Assembly (NCBI GenBank): GCA_043770095.1
Contig: JAYVIR010000047.1
Coordinates: 1-45,525 of the forward strand
Reading direction: 5' to 3'
Length of the DNA stretch: 45,525 nt
Source of the DNA: JBGSUZ01 sp043770095
Lineage (GTDB): Bacteria; Bacillota; Clostridia; Peptostreptococcales; Acidaminobacteraceae
Part shown: positions 35,441 through 43,245 of the stretch, piece by piece
Layout of the letters: each line of letters begins with the position of its first letter
How positions within the stretch are numbered: the stretch's first letter is position 1
Position numbers and translations under genes: made by a program
The notes under the pieces: model-generated
What the model was told of the DNA's origin: nothing
The model's database searches: none
The model's input: only the letters and a program-made list of their open reading frames with translations

Positions 35441-36457
35441 ATGGGCAGACGCATTAAAGTTCTAATTTTAGATGACAGCATGTTATTTAGAGAAGTCCTC
35501 GGAAGAGGCTTATCGGTTGATCCAGAATTATATATTGTCGCAAAAGCTGAAAATCCGTTTGACGCCATTGAAAAAATTGAAACATTTCAGCCAGATGTGA
35601 TTACCTGTGATGTAGAAATGCCTAAAATGGATGGCATTGAATTTATAAGACAGTTATTGCCGCAGCATCCTGTTCCTATTATTGTAGTGAGTTCTGTTGG
35701 GAAGGCAGTTTTTGATGCGATGAATGCAGGGGCGGTAGATTTTGTGACCAAACCAAACATGCAGTCTGCGCAAGGTGTAGAAATATTTATCATCGATCTC
35801 ATACAAAAAATAAAAGAAGTATCAAAAGCTAAAATTATTAATTCGGTAGTTGTGGCAAGTCCACGCGACATTGGAAGTAATTTTAAAACACAAAAAAATA
35901 TCATTGCCATTGGCGCTTCTACGGGTGGAACTGAATCTATTTTTAAAGTGCTCATGGCTTTGCCGCCTAAAATACCAGGGATAGTGATTGTGCAACATAT
36001 TCCGCCTAATTTTTCAAAAATGTTTGCAGATCGATTAAATCTGCAAACCCAATTTCAAGTGGTTGAAGCGAAAACAGGCGATTACGTTGAAGCGGGAAAA
36101 GTCATAATAGCACCTGGAGATCAACATATGCGCATTAAACGCATTGGCGATCAGTATAGGGTTGAAGTTTTTTATGGAGACAAAGTCAACGGGCATTGCC
36201 CCTCCGTAGATGTCCTATTTGATTCAGTTTCTAAGGAGTGCGGTGATAAAGCAATCGGTGTTATTTTAACAGGAATGGGTTATGACGGGGCAAAAGGTCT
36301 TTTGTCGATGAGACGCCGTGGCGCTAAAACGATTGGTCAAGATGAAGCTTCTAGCGTGGTTTATGGCATGCCAAAAGTGGCTTATGAAGTTGGTGCTGTC
36401 GAACGTCAATATCCTTTAGAACAAATTCCGGGTGCGATATGCAATTTACTCAGGTAG
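35441..36457 (+). CDS. cheB: Chemotaxis protein-glutamate methylesterase CheB
   Basis: This 338-residue protein removes receptor methyl groups once phosphorylated by CheA. The receiver (5-115) has D57 in VITCDVEMPKMDG and a lysine in FVTKPN. The esterase domain has S160 in IGASTGGTES, H in VQHIPPNFS and the aspartate in LTGMGYDGAKGL. ATG 35441 is preferred because AGGAG abuts the ATG at 35432 and leaves 9 bases to 35441. The stop lies shortly before the cheD start. Confidence 0.95.
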   Translation: MGRRIKVLILDDSMLFREVLGRGLSVDPELYIVAKAENPFDAIEKIETFQPDVITCDVEMPKMDGIEFIRQLLPQHPVPIIVVSSVGKAVFDAMNAGAVDFVTKPNMQSAQGVEIFIIDLIQKIKEVSKAKIINSVVVASPRDIGSNFKTQKNIIAIGASTGGTESIFKVLMALPPKIPGIVIVQHIPPNFSKMFADRLNLQTQFQVVEAKTGDYVEAGKVIIAPGDQHMRIKRIGDQYRVEVFYGDKVNGHCPSVDVLFDSVSKECGDKAIGVILTGMGYDGAKGLLSMRRRGAKTIGQDEASSVVYGMPKVAYEVGAVERQYPLEQIPGAICNLLR

Positions 36458-36483
36458 GTATGTTATTTGCATGGGGAGGGAGT

Positions 36484-36501
36484 CCGAGTTTGCCTACTCG
36501 G
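36484..36501 (+). promoter_or_regulatory. Hairpin between the Shine-Dalgarno site and the start codon of cheD
   Basis: GGGGAGGG (36473-36480) is followed by the perfect hairpin CCGAGT-TTGCCT-ACTCGG and then ATG 36508. Folding of the hairpin would bring the site to about 9 unpaired bases from the ATG. The TTG at 36490, in the loop, is an alternative start in the same frame. Confidence 0.5.
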
Positions 36502-36507
36502 CAGTTT

Positions 36508-36978
36508 ATGGATTATGTAATTGGGATAGGTGAATATTTAGTCATAAAAGGTGATGGCAATAGGTTGATTACCTATGCACTGGCTTCTTGTGTGGCGGTT
36601 ACCTTTTACTTTGAAGAAATGAAGATCGCTGGAATGATTCATATTGCATTGCCAGAAGCATTGAGTTCCTATAATGCTGAGAACAGACCAGGTTACTACG
36701 CTGAACTCGGATTGCCAATCCTTTTGACTAAACTCAGAAATAGTTATCAATGCGATCTGAGCAAAGGAAAAATTTTCTTGATTGGTGGTGCAAACTCGGT
36801 CAAAGAGTACGATCATTTCAGAGTGGGCGAGAGAAATATTTCAAAAGTCAAAAGTATTTTGAATGAAAATAATATCAAGTACAATACGGATGAAGTTGGC
36901 GGGACTGTAAGTCGTACAGTTGTTTTGGAAGTCAGTACAGGTAATATAACCATTGATTATCAAGATATTGTTATATAG
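36508..36978 (+). CDS. cheD: Chemoreceptor glutamine deamidase CheD
   Basis: This 156-residue enzyme deamidates receptor glutamines and, in Bacillus-type systems, works with CheC. The N-terminal MDYVIGIGEYLV matches the usual CheD start. The catalytic Cys-His pair is C28 in LASCVAVTF and H45 in MIHIALP. I choose ATG 36508 because the product then has the normal family length; a TTG at 36490 with a well-spaced GGAGGG is the alternative, and an ATG at 36439 inside cheB gives a 179-residue form without family support. No cheC gene is in the window. Confidence 0.87.
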   Translation: MDYVIGIGEYLVIKGDGNRLITYALASCVAVTFYFEEMKIAGMIHIALPEALSSYNAENRPGYYAELGLPILLTKLRNSYQCDLSKGKIFLIGGANSVKEYDHFRVGERNISKVKSILNENNIKYNTDEVGGTVSRTVVLEVSTGNITIDYQDIVI

Positions 36979-37022
36979 CAAAATCTTATCAAATGAAAAG
37001 TAATTTTTTAGAGGTGCTGGTT

Positions 37023-40000
37023 ATGGAAGATTTAAGAAAACAGTTAAAAAATCATGATAAAGAATGGTTGGTATCGACATTGTCAAGTGTTGGTGATGCT
37101 GTAATTACCACCAATTCACAAGGCGAAATTGACTTTGTTAATTACGAAGCCAAACATATTTTAGAGTGCAGCACTCAAGATGTAGTTGGTCAAGACTTTC
37201 ATAAAGTATTAAGAATTTTTAAATCTGGAGACCCGGAACCTATTTCATTTTTTGAGGGTGAAAAAAGTGACCAATTTATTGAAGGTGGTCTTCCTAAGGG
37301 CAGTTTCTTAAAATTGAAAAATGGCACTCAGCGTAATCTCTCTGCGCATTTCTCCAAATTACTCTCAAGAGAGGGTCAACTCATGGGATATGTCGTAGTG
37401 TTTAGGGACATTACGAAAATAATGGAAACAGAGAACGCCATGAATAGAGAAAGAAATAATCTTCAAAGATTATTTGAAATGTTGCCAACTGGAATGATTG
37501 TAATTGATTCAAATCTGTCTATTCAAAAGGTTAATCAGTCATTTCTTAATAGTTTTGGCGTTACTAAGACTCAAGTGATCAATAAACAATTTGGAGATGT
37601 TTTAAGTTGTATGTGGAGCTTGGAAGGTGGCTGCGGATTTTCAACAAATTGTAAATTTTGCAAATTCAGAAGCATTATAACTCAGCTCATTAAAACGGAT
37701 GATATGATCAAGGATTTATTACTTGAAATGTCTTTTTTGAGAAACGGTCAAGTTCAAAATTGTTGGTTAAACATTAGTTTGATGCCTGCACACTCTGAAT
37801 ATGAAAAAGCTTATATTATTACAGTCGAAGATATTACTGAGCGTATCCATTATGAAAAAAGCTTAGATGAGGCAAGAAAGACAAGTTTAACACTATTGGA
37901 TAGCCTCCCTGTAATGATTTACCGGATTAATTCTACCAATCATTGTGATTTTATCAATCAAACTTTTAAGCGCTACATGAATATAGGACAGGAAAGTTTT
38001 TTCACTGCGTTAGAATCAAATATGACGCCAGAAGATTTTAACAAGTTTAATACGGCACTTGGGAAGAGCATCCAAATTCAATCGGACTTTAAAATAGAAG
38101 TACAGCTTAATTCCCCTTACCAACTTTATCGATCCATGCTTGGTATTGGAAAACCACTCTATGATGAAAACAATGAATTTATGGGCATAATCGGTTTATT
38201 TCTTGATGTGCATGATGCACAAATGGCTGAAAGACTTTATATACAGAGTCTCAATAAATATTATTCTCTATTTAAGAATATGGAAATAAGCATTAGTTAT
38301 CATCGCATAGAGTATGATATGAACCACGAAATAATTGATAGTGAAATCATCGAAATGAATGAGGCGACAGATCTTATTCTTGGACTTCATTCAACAGAAA
38401 TTGTTGGAACTAAATTATCAGAAGTGAGTTTTCTTAATAAAGAAGAATTTAATAGAATCATAAGTTTGTTCCAAACTGTGATTTGTGATGATGAAAAAGT
38501 GCATCTGGTGGAGCACCATATGGAATCCATTAACAAGTGGGTAGAAGTTTCAATTTATAGTCCTGAAGAGGGCTATATTGCGATGCTTATTTCAGATGTG
38601 GATTATAAAAAACGTTCAGAAATTGAAATGAGACTGGCAAGTGAAGAGTCTCAAGAAGCCAATCGTGCGAAAAGCGAATTTTTAGCAAATATGAGTCATG
38701 AAATTAGAACACCACTTAATGGCATTGTGGGTATGATTGATTTAACAATGATGGATTCTTTAAGTTTTGAGCAAAAAGACAACTTGAAAACCGCAAAAGA
38801 ATGCGTGAGTTCTCTCATCGATATTATTAACGATATATTGGAATTTTCAAAGTTAGAAGCTGGCAAATTGAGGCTCGAATCGGAAGATTTTGAAGTGCGA
38901 GCATTACTAGAGTCGACAGTTAAAGGGCACTATGCGCATGCACAACAAAAAGATTTGGAACTTAAGTTAGTTTATGAGTCGTTAATTGAAAATAAATTGG
39001 TGGGCGATGCAAAAAGAATAAAGCAAATTATCAATAATTTCCTTAGCAATGCCATTAAATTTACCAATGAAGGTGTTGTTAAAATTGTTGTATCTCAGAA
39101 AAGTCTACATCAAGCGGATAGTGTCCAACTTGAAATTTCAATTGTAGATACAGGCATTGGCATCGCAAATGAAAAGAAATCATTTCTTTTTAAGAGTTTT
39201 ACTCAAGTGGATGGTTCTTATACGCGGCAATATGGAGGCACTGGTCTAGGTCTTGTAATATCAAAACAATTTGTCGATATGATGAACGGCGTGATTGAGG
39301 TTGAGAGTATTTTTGGAGAAGGCAGCACATTTACCTTTAAGTTGCCACTAAAAATTAGTCATACTTCAGAATATCAAAGTTCAGAAGCTGATATGATTTT
39401 TACACATTATAAAAACAAACACATTTTATTAGTGGAAGATGATCGGGTTAATCAAATAGTCATTGGAAAAATGTTAGAGTTAAGTGGCATTATTGTAGAT
39501 ATTGCTAAAAATGGACTAGAAGCCGTTGAAAAAAATGATATGATGAAATATAATATGATTTTAATGGACATTCAAATGCCAATTTTAGATGGACTTCAAG
39601 CCACTCAAAGAATTAGAAAAGAGTCACCTCATCATTCTAAAACGCCAATCGTTGCATTAACTGCTTTTGCTTTAAAGGGTGATGAAGAAATATTCAGAGC
39701 GAGTGGTATGGATGATTACATTTCAAAGCCTGTGAATCGTCAGCAATTAATGACTTTGCTAAGCCGATATTTAGACGCACCAGTGACTCATGCGAAAAAA
39801 GAAACAACTTATAGCCTGACTGAAACAGAAGATGATGAATTGTTAAAGAGAGTGACTCAAAAATCTCAAGAAGTGACGATGATTAATGAAGAAAAATTAT
39901 TTGAACTCAGCATGCGAATGCAAAAAATCAAATCCATATTGGCAGAAGAAAATTCAGCGATGCTTGAGGTGGCTGCGCATCAATTAAAAGTTCAATTTGA

Positions 40001-40139
40001 AGAATTAAACGCGGAAGAACTTAAAAATTTAGCTTTTAAAATGGAATTAGAAATCAGAAAAGGACGCCTAGAAAACGTTAAAGTACTCTTAGATAGAATT
40101 GATCAAGTTTTAAGTATGCTCAAGATTACTAAAAATTGA
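37023..40139 (+). CDS. Hybrid histidine kinase: multiple PAS, HisKA, HATPase, REC, Hpt
   Basis: This 1038-residue soluble kinase lies 44 bases after cheD. PAS 1 (about 15-135) is followed by PAS 2 (142-280) with a four-cysteine motif, C196, C204, C210 and C213, in the GCGF....C..C form. Two further PAS-like segments come at about 285-400 and 410-535. HisKA has H559 in NMSHEIRTPLNG; HATPase has DTGIGI and GGTGLGLVIS. The receiver has D849 in ILMDIQMP. The C-terminus (about 945-1035) is an Hpt domain with H986 in AAHQLK, so a complete phosphorelay sits in one chain. ATG 37023 follows AGAGGTG by 6 bases. The cysteines could bind metal, haem or a redox signal. The next gene, a lone receiver 12 bases downstream, is the natural phosphate acceptor. 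Confidence 0.93.
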   Translation: MEDLRKQLKNHDKEWLVSTLSSVGDAVITTNSQGEIDFVNYEAKHILECSTQDVVGQDFHKVLRIFKSGDPEPISFFEGEKSDQFIEGGLPKGSFLKLKNGTQRNLSAHFSKLLSREGQLMGYVVVFRDITKIMETENAMNRERNNLQRLFEMLPTGMIVIDSNLSIQKVNQSFLNSFGVTKTQVINKQFGDVLSCMWSLEGGCGFSTNCKFCKFRSIITQLIKTDDMIKDLLLEMSFLRNGQVQNCWLNISLMPAHSEYEKAYIITVEDITERIHYEKSLDEARKTSLTLLDSLPVMIYRINSTNHCDFINQTFKRYMNIGQESFFTALESNMTPEDFNKFNTALGKSIQIQSDFKIEVQLNSPYQLYRSMLGIGKPLYDENNEFMGIIGLFLDVHDAQMAERLYIQSLNKYYSLFKNMEISISYHRIEYDMNHEIIDSEIIEMNEATDLILGLHSTEIVGTKLSEVSFLNKEEFNRIISLFQTVICDDEKVHLVEHHMESINKWVEVSIYSPEEGYIAMLISDVDYKKRSEIEMRLASEESQEANRAKSEFLANMSHEIRTPLNGIVGMIDLTMMDSLSFEQKDNLKTAKECVSSLIDIINDILEFSKLEAGKLRLESEDFEVRALLESTVKGHYAHAQQKDLELKLVYESLIENKLVGDAKRIKQIINNFLSNAIKFTNEGVVKIVVSQKSLHQADSVQLEISIVDTGIGIANEKKSFLFKSFTQVDGSYTRQYGGTGLGLVISKQFVDMMNGVIEVESIFGEGSTFTFKLPLKISHTSEYQSSEADMIFTHYKNKHILLVEDDRVNQIVIGKMLELSGIIVDIAKNGLEAVEKNDMMKYNMILMDIQMPILDGLQATQRIRKESPHHSKTPIVALTAFALKGDEEIFRASGMDDYISKPVNRQQLMTLLSRYLDAPVTHAKKETTYSLTETEDDELLKRVTQKSQEVTMINEEKLFELSMRMQKIKSILAEENSAMLEVAAHQLKVQFEELNAEELKNLAFKMELEIRKGRLENVKVLLDRIDQVLSMLKITKN

Positions 40140-40151
40140 GGAGGTTCACTT

Positions 40152-40547
40152 ATGAAACGTATTTTGATAGTAGAGGACGATATGGTTAGCCGTAAATTTT
40201 TAAGCCGATTTTTAGCACAATATGGCGAGTGTGATATGGTCGTAGATGGATTGGAAGCCATTGATGCTTATATGATGGCAGTAAAAGACAATGAACCGTA
40301 TGATTTAATTTGCTTAGATATCATGATGCCTAAGATTGATGGTGTGAAGGTTCTAAAAGCCATGAGAGATTTAGATTTGCAAAATAATATTGAGCCAAGC
40401 AAGCGCTCAAAAATTATTATGACAACCGCACTTGGAGAAAGCCAAATAGTGCAAACTGCATTTGAATATGGTTGTGATGCCTATGCGTCAAAACCCATTG
40501 ACACTGAAAAATTCGTCGAAGTTTTGGAAAAATTAGGTATTTGTTAA
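40152..40547 (+). CDS. Single-domain response regulator (CheY-like receiver)
   Basis: This 131-residue protein is a stand-alone receiver: acidic pair in ILIVEDDMVSRK, phospho-acceptor D56 in LICLDIMMPKIDG, T/S switch in IIMTTAL and lysine in ASKPID. A 9-residue insertion precedes beta strand 4 (NNIEPSKRSK), as in receivers of hybrid systems. GAGGAGG gives a strong start. It could be the CheY of this operon or the acceptor of the Hpt domain encoded just upstream; the position favours the latter, but both routes may meet here. Confidence 0.9.
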   Translation: MKRILIVEDDMVSRKFLSRFLAQYGECDMVVDGLEAIDAYMMAVKDNEPYDLICLDIMMPKIDGVKVLKAMRDLDLQNNIEPSKRSKIIMTTALGESQIVQTAFEYGCDAYASKPIDTEKFVEVLEKLGIC

Positions 40548-40570
40548 TAACAGATAAAGTAGGTGAGCGA

Positions 40571-42013
40571 ATGAATGGCAACGTATTAATTGTTGATGAT
40601 TCGATGGTTGATCGCAGCATTATGAGTATGATTATTCAGAAAAAAAATAGTAATATCAATGTTTTTGAATCTGAAGATGGCTTGAATATAAAATCTGTGA
40701 TTTTAGAAAATGACATTAAAGTTTGTATTTTAGATTTAAAAATGCCAGGAAAAGATGGCTACGCAATTTTAAAAGAACTCAAAGAGGACAAGGAAGTGAT
40801 GGACATACCTGTGATCGTATGCACAGGTATTCTTGATACGAGTTCGATCGAAAAAGTACTAACATTAGGTGCGTATGACTATTTTTCAAAACCTTTATCA
40901 GAAGAGGCTATGAAAATTTCTCTTCCCTTAAAAGTACATAATGCCATTGAATTAATGAAACGGACACAACATATTGTTCATATGAGTCAGATTGATTGGC
41001 TGACAGGACTTTACAATCGAAATTTTTTTAAAAATTATTTGCTTGAATATCAGAATGGTTCTGAAGATTCAAATGCCATTATTATGGGCGATATAAATGG
41101 TCTGAAACTTGCAAATGATGCATTTGGAAGTGATTTTGGAGACCAATATTTAATGGATGCTTCTCAAATTATCCAGAAAATATGTCCATCAGATGCGATT
41201 TGTTCCAGATGGGGTGGCGATGAATTTGCCATTTTCATGCCTCAAATTAATAAAAAAGAGGCCAGCGCTTATGCAGGACAAATTAAAAAAGCGTTTTCAC
41301 AAATAAACAAGAGGGGCCTTAATCTGAGCATGGCATTTGGATTAGACATTCAAATACGTTCAGATCAAGACTTGCTTAAAGTGCTCAGCAATGCTGAAGA
41401 TGCAATGTTTCGAGATAAAATTCTTGAAGATGTCAGCGTGAGGAGCAGCATGATTGTCACCATTCTTCACACACTTCATGAAAAAAACCCTCGCGAAGAG
41501 GCGCATTCAAGGCGTGTTAGCGAACTATGCCAACATATGGGTGAAGTCATGAATTTAAGTGAAAAAGACATTCATGATTTAAAGGTCATCGGACTTCTCC
41601 ATGACATCGGAAAAATTGCGATTGATGAACATATTCTTAATAAGCCTGGGCATTTGGAACATGAAGAGTGGCTTGAAATGAAGCGACACCCTGAGATAGG
41701 CTATCGTATTATTTCGTCTTCTTCTGAGCTGCAAGATTATGCGGATGCAATTTTATGCCATCACGAGCGCTTAGATGGAAAAGGCTACCCGAATGGACTT
41801 AGCCATAATGCTATCCCACTTTATGCAAGACTGCTATCCATTATTGATAGTTATGATGCCATGACCTGCGAACGCACCTATAAAAAGACGATGACGGATG
41901 TTGAAGCTGCTTATGAATTTGAAAAGAATGCTGGGAGTCAGTTTGATGCAGAGTTAGCAGAAATATTCGTTACAAAAATATTAGGACTTTCTTTTTGCAA
42001 ACAACAGAATTGA
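40571..42013 (+). CDS. Response regulator REC-GGDEF-HD-GYP, c-di-GMP turnover protein
   Basis: This 480-residue protein has a receiver (1-125, VCILDLKMPGKDG), a diguanylate cyclase domain (about 145-290) with intact GGDEF at 215-219 and DINGLK upstream, and an HD-GYP phosphodiesterase domain (about 300-470) with H344/D345 in LHDIGKIAI, then CHHERLDGKGYPNGL. Both output domains look active, so it can make and break c-di-GMP. The RxxD inhibitory site is absent; the corresponding positions read PSDA. ATG 40571 is 23 bases after the receiver gene. It is the output of the operon, controlled by CheA or by one of the hybrid kinases. Confidence 0.94.
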   Translation: MNGNVLIVDDSMVDRSIMSMIIQKKNSNINVFESEDGLNIKSVILENDIKVCILDLKMPGKDGYAILKELKEDKEVMDIPVIVCTGILDTSSIEKVLTLGAYDYFSKPLSEEAMKISLPLKVHNAIELMKRTQHIVHMSQIDWLTGLYNRNFFKNYLLEYQNGSEDSNAIIMGDINGLKLANDAFGSDFGDQYLMDASQIIQKICPSDAICSRWGGDEFAIFMPQINKKEASAYAGQIKKAFSQINKRGLNLSMAFGLDIQIRSDQDLLKVLSNAEDAMFRDKILEDVSVRSSMIVTILHTLHEKNPREEAHSRRVSELCQHMGEVMNLSEKDIHDLKVIGLLHDIGKIAIDEHILNKPGHLEHEEWLEMKRHPEIGYRIISSSSELQDYADAILCHHERLDGKGYPNGLSHNAIPLYARLLSIIDSYDAMTCERTYKKTMTDVEAAYEFEKNAGSQFDAELAEIFVTKILGLSFCKQQN

Positions 42014-42051
42014 TGGATGCATCTAGCTTAGAAGAAAGGATGTGTTTTAAT

Positions 42052-43209
42052 TTGAAACAAATTATTGGGATTGTAAAAATAAAAACAGGCAAGAGGGTGA
42101 CTAAAAATATTTTAGTTGTTGCTGGAATAATTGTCCTTTCAATAGGTCAAATTGGCTGCCAATCAAAAGAATCTATAAAAATAGGACTTGTAGGCACCAT
42201 GACTGGTCCCAATTCAGATTTATCAGTATCTGGCAGACGAGGCGCCGAAATGGCTATTGACGAAATCAACTCAACGGGTGGCGTTAATGGTCATAAACTT
42301 GAATTGGTTGTAAAAGATGATTTAAATGATGCTGCTGTGGCACTTAAAATGGATCAAGAATTTGTTAAGGAAAATGTCAGATTAATTATTGGTCATTATA
42401 CCAGCGGGATGCTTTCACCCAATATGGATTATATCAATTCACAAGAAGTATTAATGATGGGGCCAACCATTAGTGCCGATAATTTATCCGCTTTAGATGA
42501 CAACTTCATAAGGTTTATCGCTTCAACAAAAGAGCAGGCAAGCGCATTGATACACGTAGCACAAAAACTAAACCAAAGTAACTTTATAATACTTTATGAC
42601 GAACGCAATAAAGCTTTTACAGAACCGTTGGTTTTAAATTTTGACAATCAACTTAAAAATAAATTTGGTGCAAGCGCTAAAATATTATCATTTGATCCAA
42701 ATCAGCCGGTATTACTTACTCAAGCTTTAGATGCCATTAAGGTTGAAAAACCACAGGCGATATTCCTTATTGGTAGTGCCGAAGATTCTTCAAGTATCGC
42801 TTCTAAGATTAAGGCAATCAATTCAGGCATTCAGCTTTATGGACCACTATGGGTGAATACCCCTGAGTTGATTAAAAAAGGTGGTTTAGCAGTCGAAGGC
42901 ATGATGATTGTGGGTGCTCTTGATAACAGCAATCAAACAGTGACTTTTACTAATTTTAAAAAAAAATTCAGTGATCGTTATGGTGAGGTTCCTACTTTTT
43001 CTTCCATGTACTCTTATGAAACGATGAAAGCATTAGCAAAATCTATAGATGAGAGTAATAGCATAAAACCAATCGATATCAAAGCTAAAATGATTGAAAT
43101 TGGGACTTTTGAGGGGGTACAAGAGCCTTTTACCATTGATCAGTTTGGTGATAATTCTAGGAAATATTTGATGTTTAAAATAGAAAATGGGTCGTTGGTA
43201 TTGTATTGA
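42052..43209 (+). CDS. Type-1 periplasmic binding protein (Leu/Ile/Val-like), probable lipoprotein
   Basis: This protein of about 385 residues has a basic N-terminus, a hydrophobic segment and IGQIGC, a lipobox-like end with an unusual glutamine at -3. It then opens IKIGLVGTMTGPNSDLSVSG, the start of branched-chain amino acid/amide binding proteins of ABC systems. The start is uncertain: TTG 42052 follows AAAGGA by 11 bases, ATG 42040 overlaps the site, and an inner GTG at 42097 would give a shorter, more typical signal peptide. No permease or ATPase gene is adjacent. It sits 36 bases before a transmembrane hybrid kinase, so it more likely presents a ligand to that kinase than feeds a transporter. 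Confidence 0.85.
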   Translation: MKQIIGIVKIKTGKRVTKNILVVAGIIVLSIGQIGCQSKESIKIGLVGTMTGPNSDLSVSGRRGAEMAIDEINSTGGVNGHKLELVVKDDLNDAAVALKMDQEFVKENVRLIIGHYTSGMLSPNMDYINSQEVLMMGPTISADNLSALDDNFIRFIASTKEQASALIHVAQKLNQSNFIILYDERNKAFTEPLVLNFDNQLKNKFGASAKILSFDPNQPVLLTQALDAIKVEKPQAIFLIGSAEDSSSIASKIKAINSGIQLYGPLWVNTPELIKKGGLAVEGMMIVGALDNSNQTVTFTNFKKKFSDRYGEVPTFSSMYSYETMKALAKSIDESNSIKPIDIKAKMIEIGTFEGVQEPFTIDQFGDNSRKYLMFKIENGSLVLY

Positions 43210-43245
43210 TCCTGTAATATCAATAATCGAAAGAGGTAAAATGAG

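Noticed and set aside
36439..36507. ATG 36439 as start of cheD, overlapping cheB
   Set aside because: The added residues do not match CheD, no binding site is seen, and the family N-terminus begins at ATG 36508.
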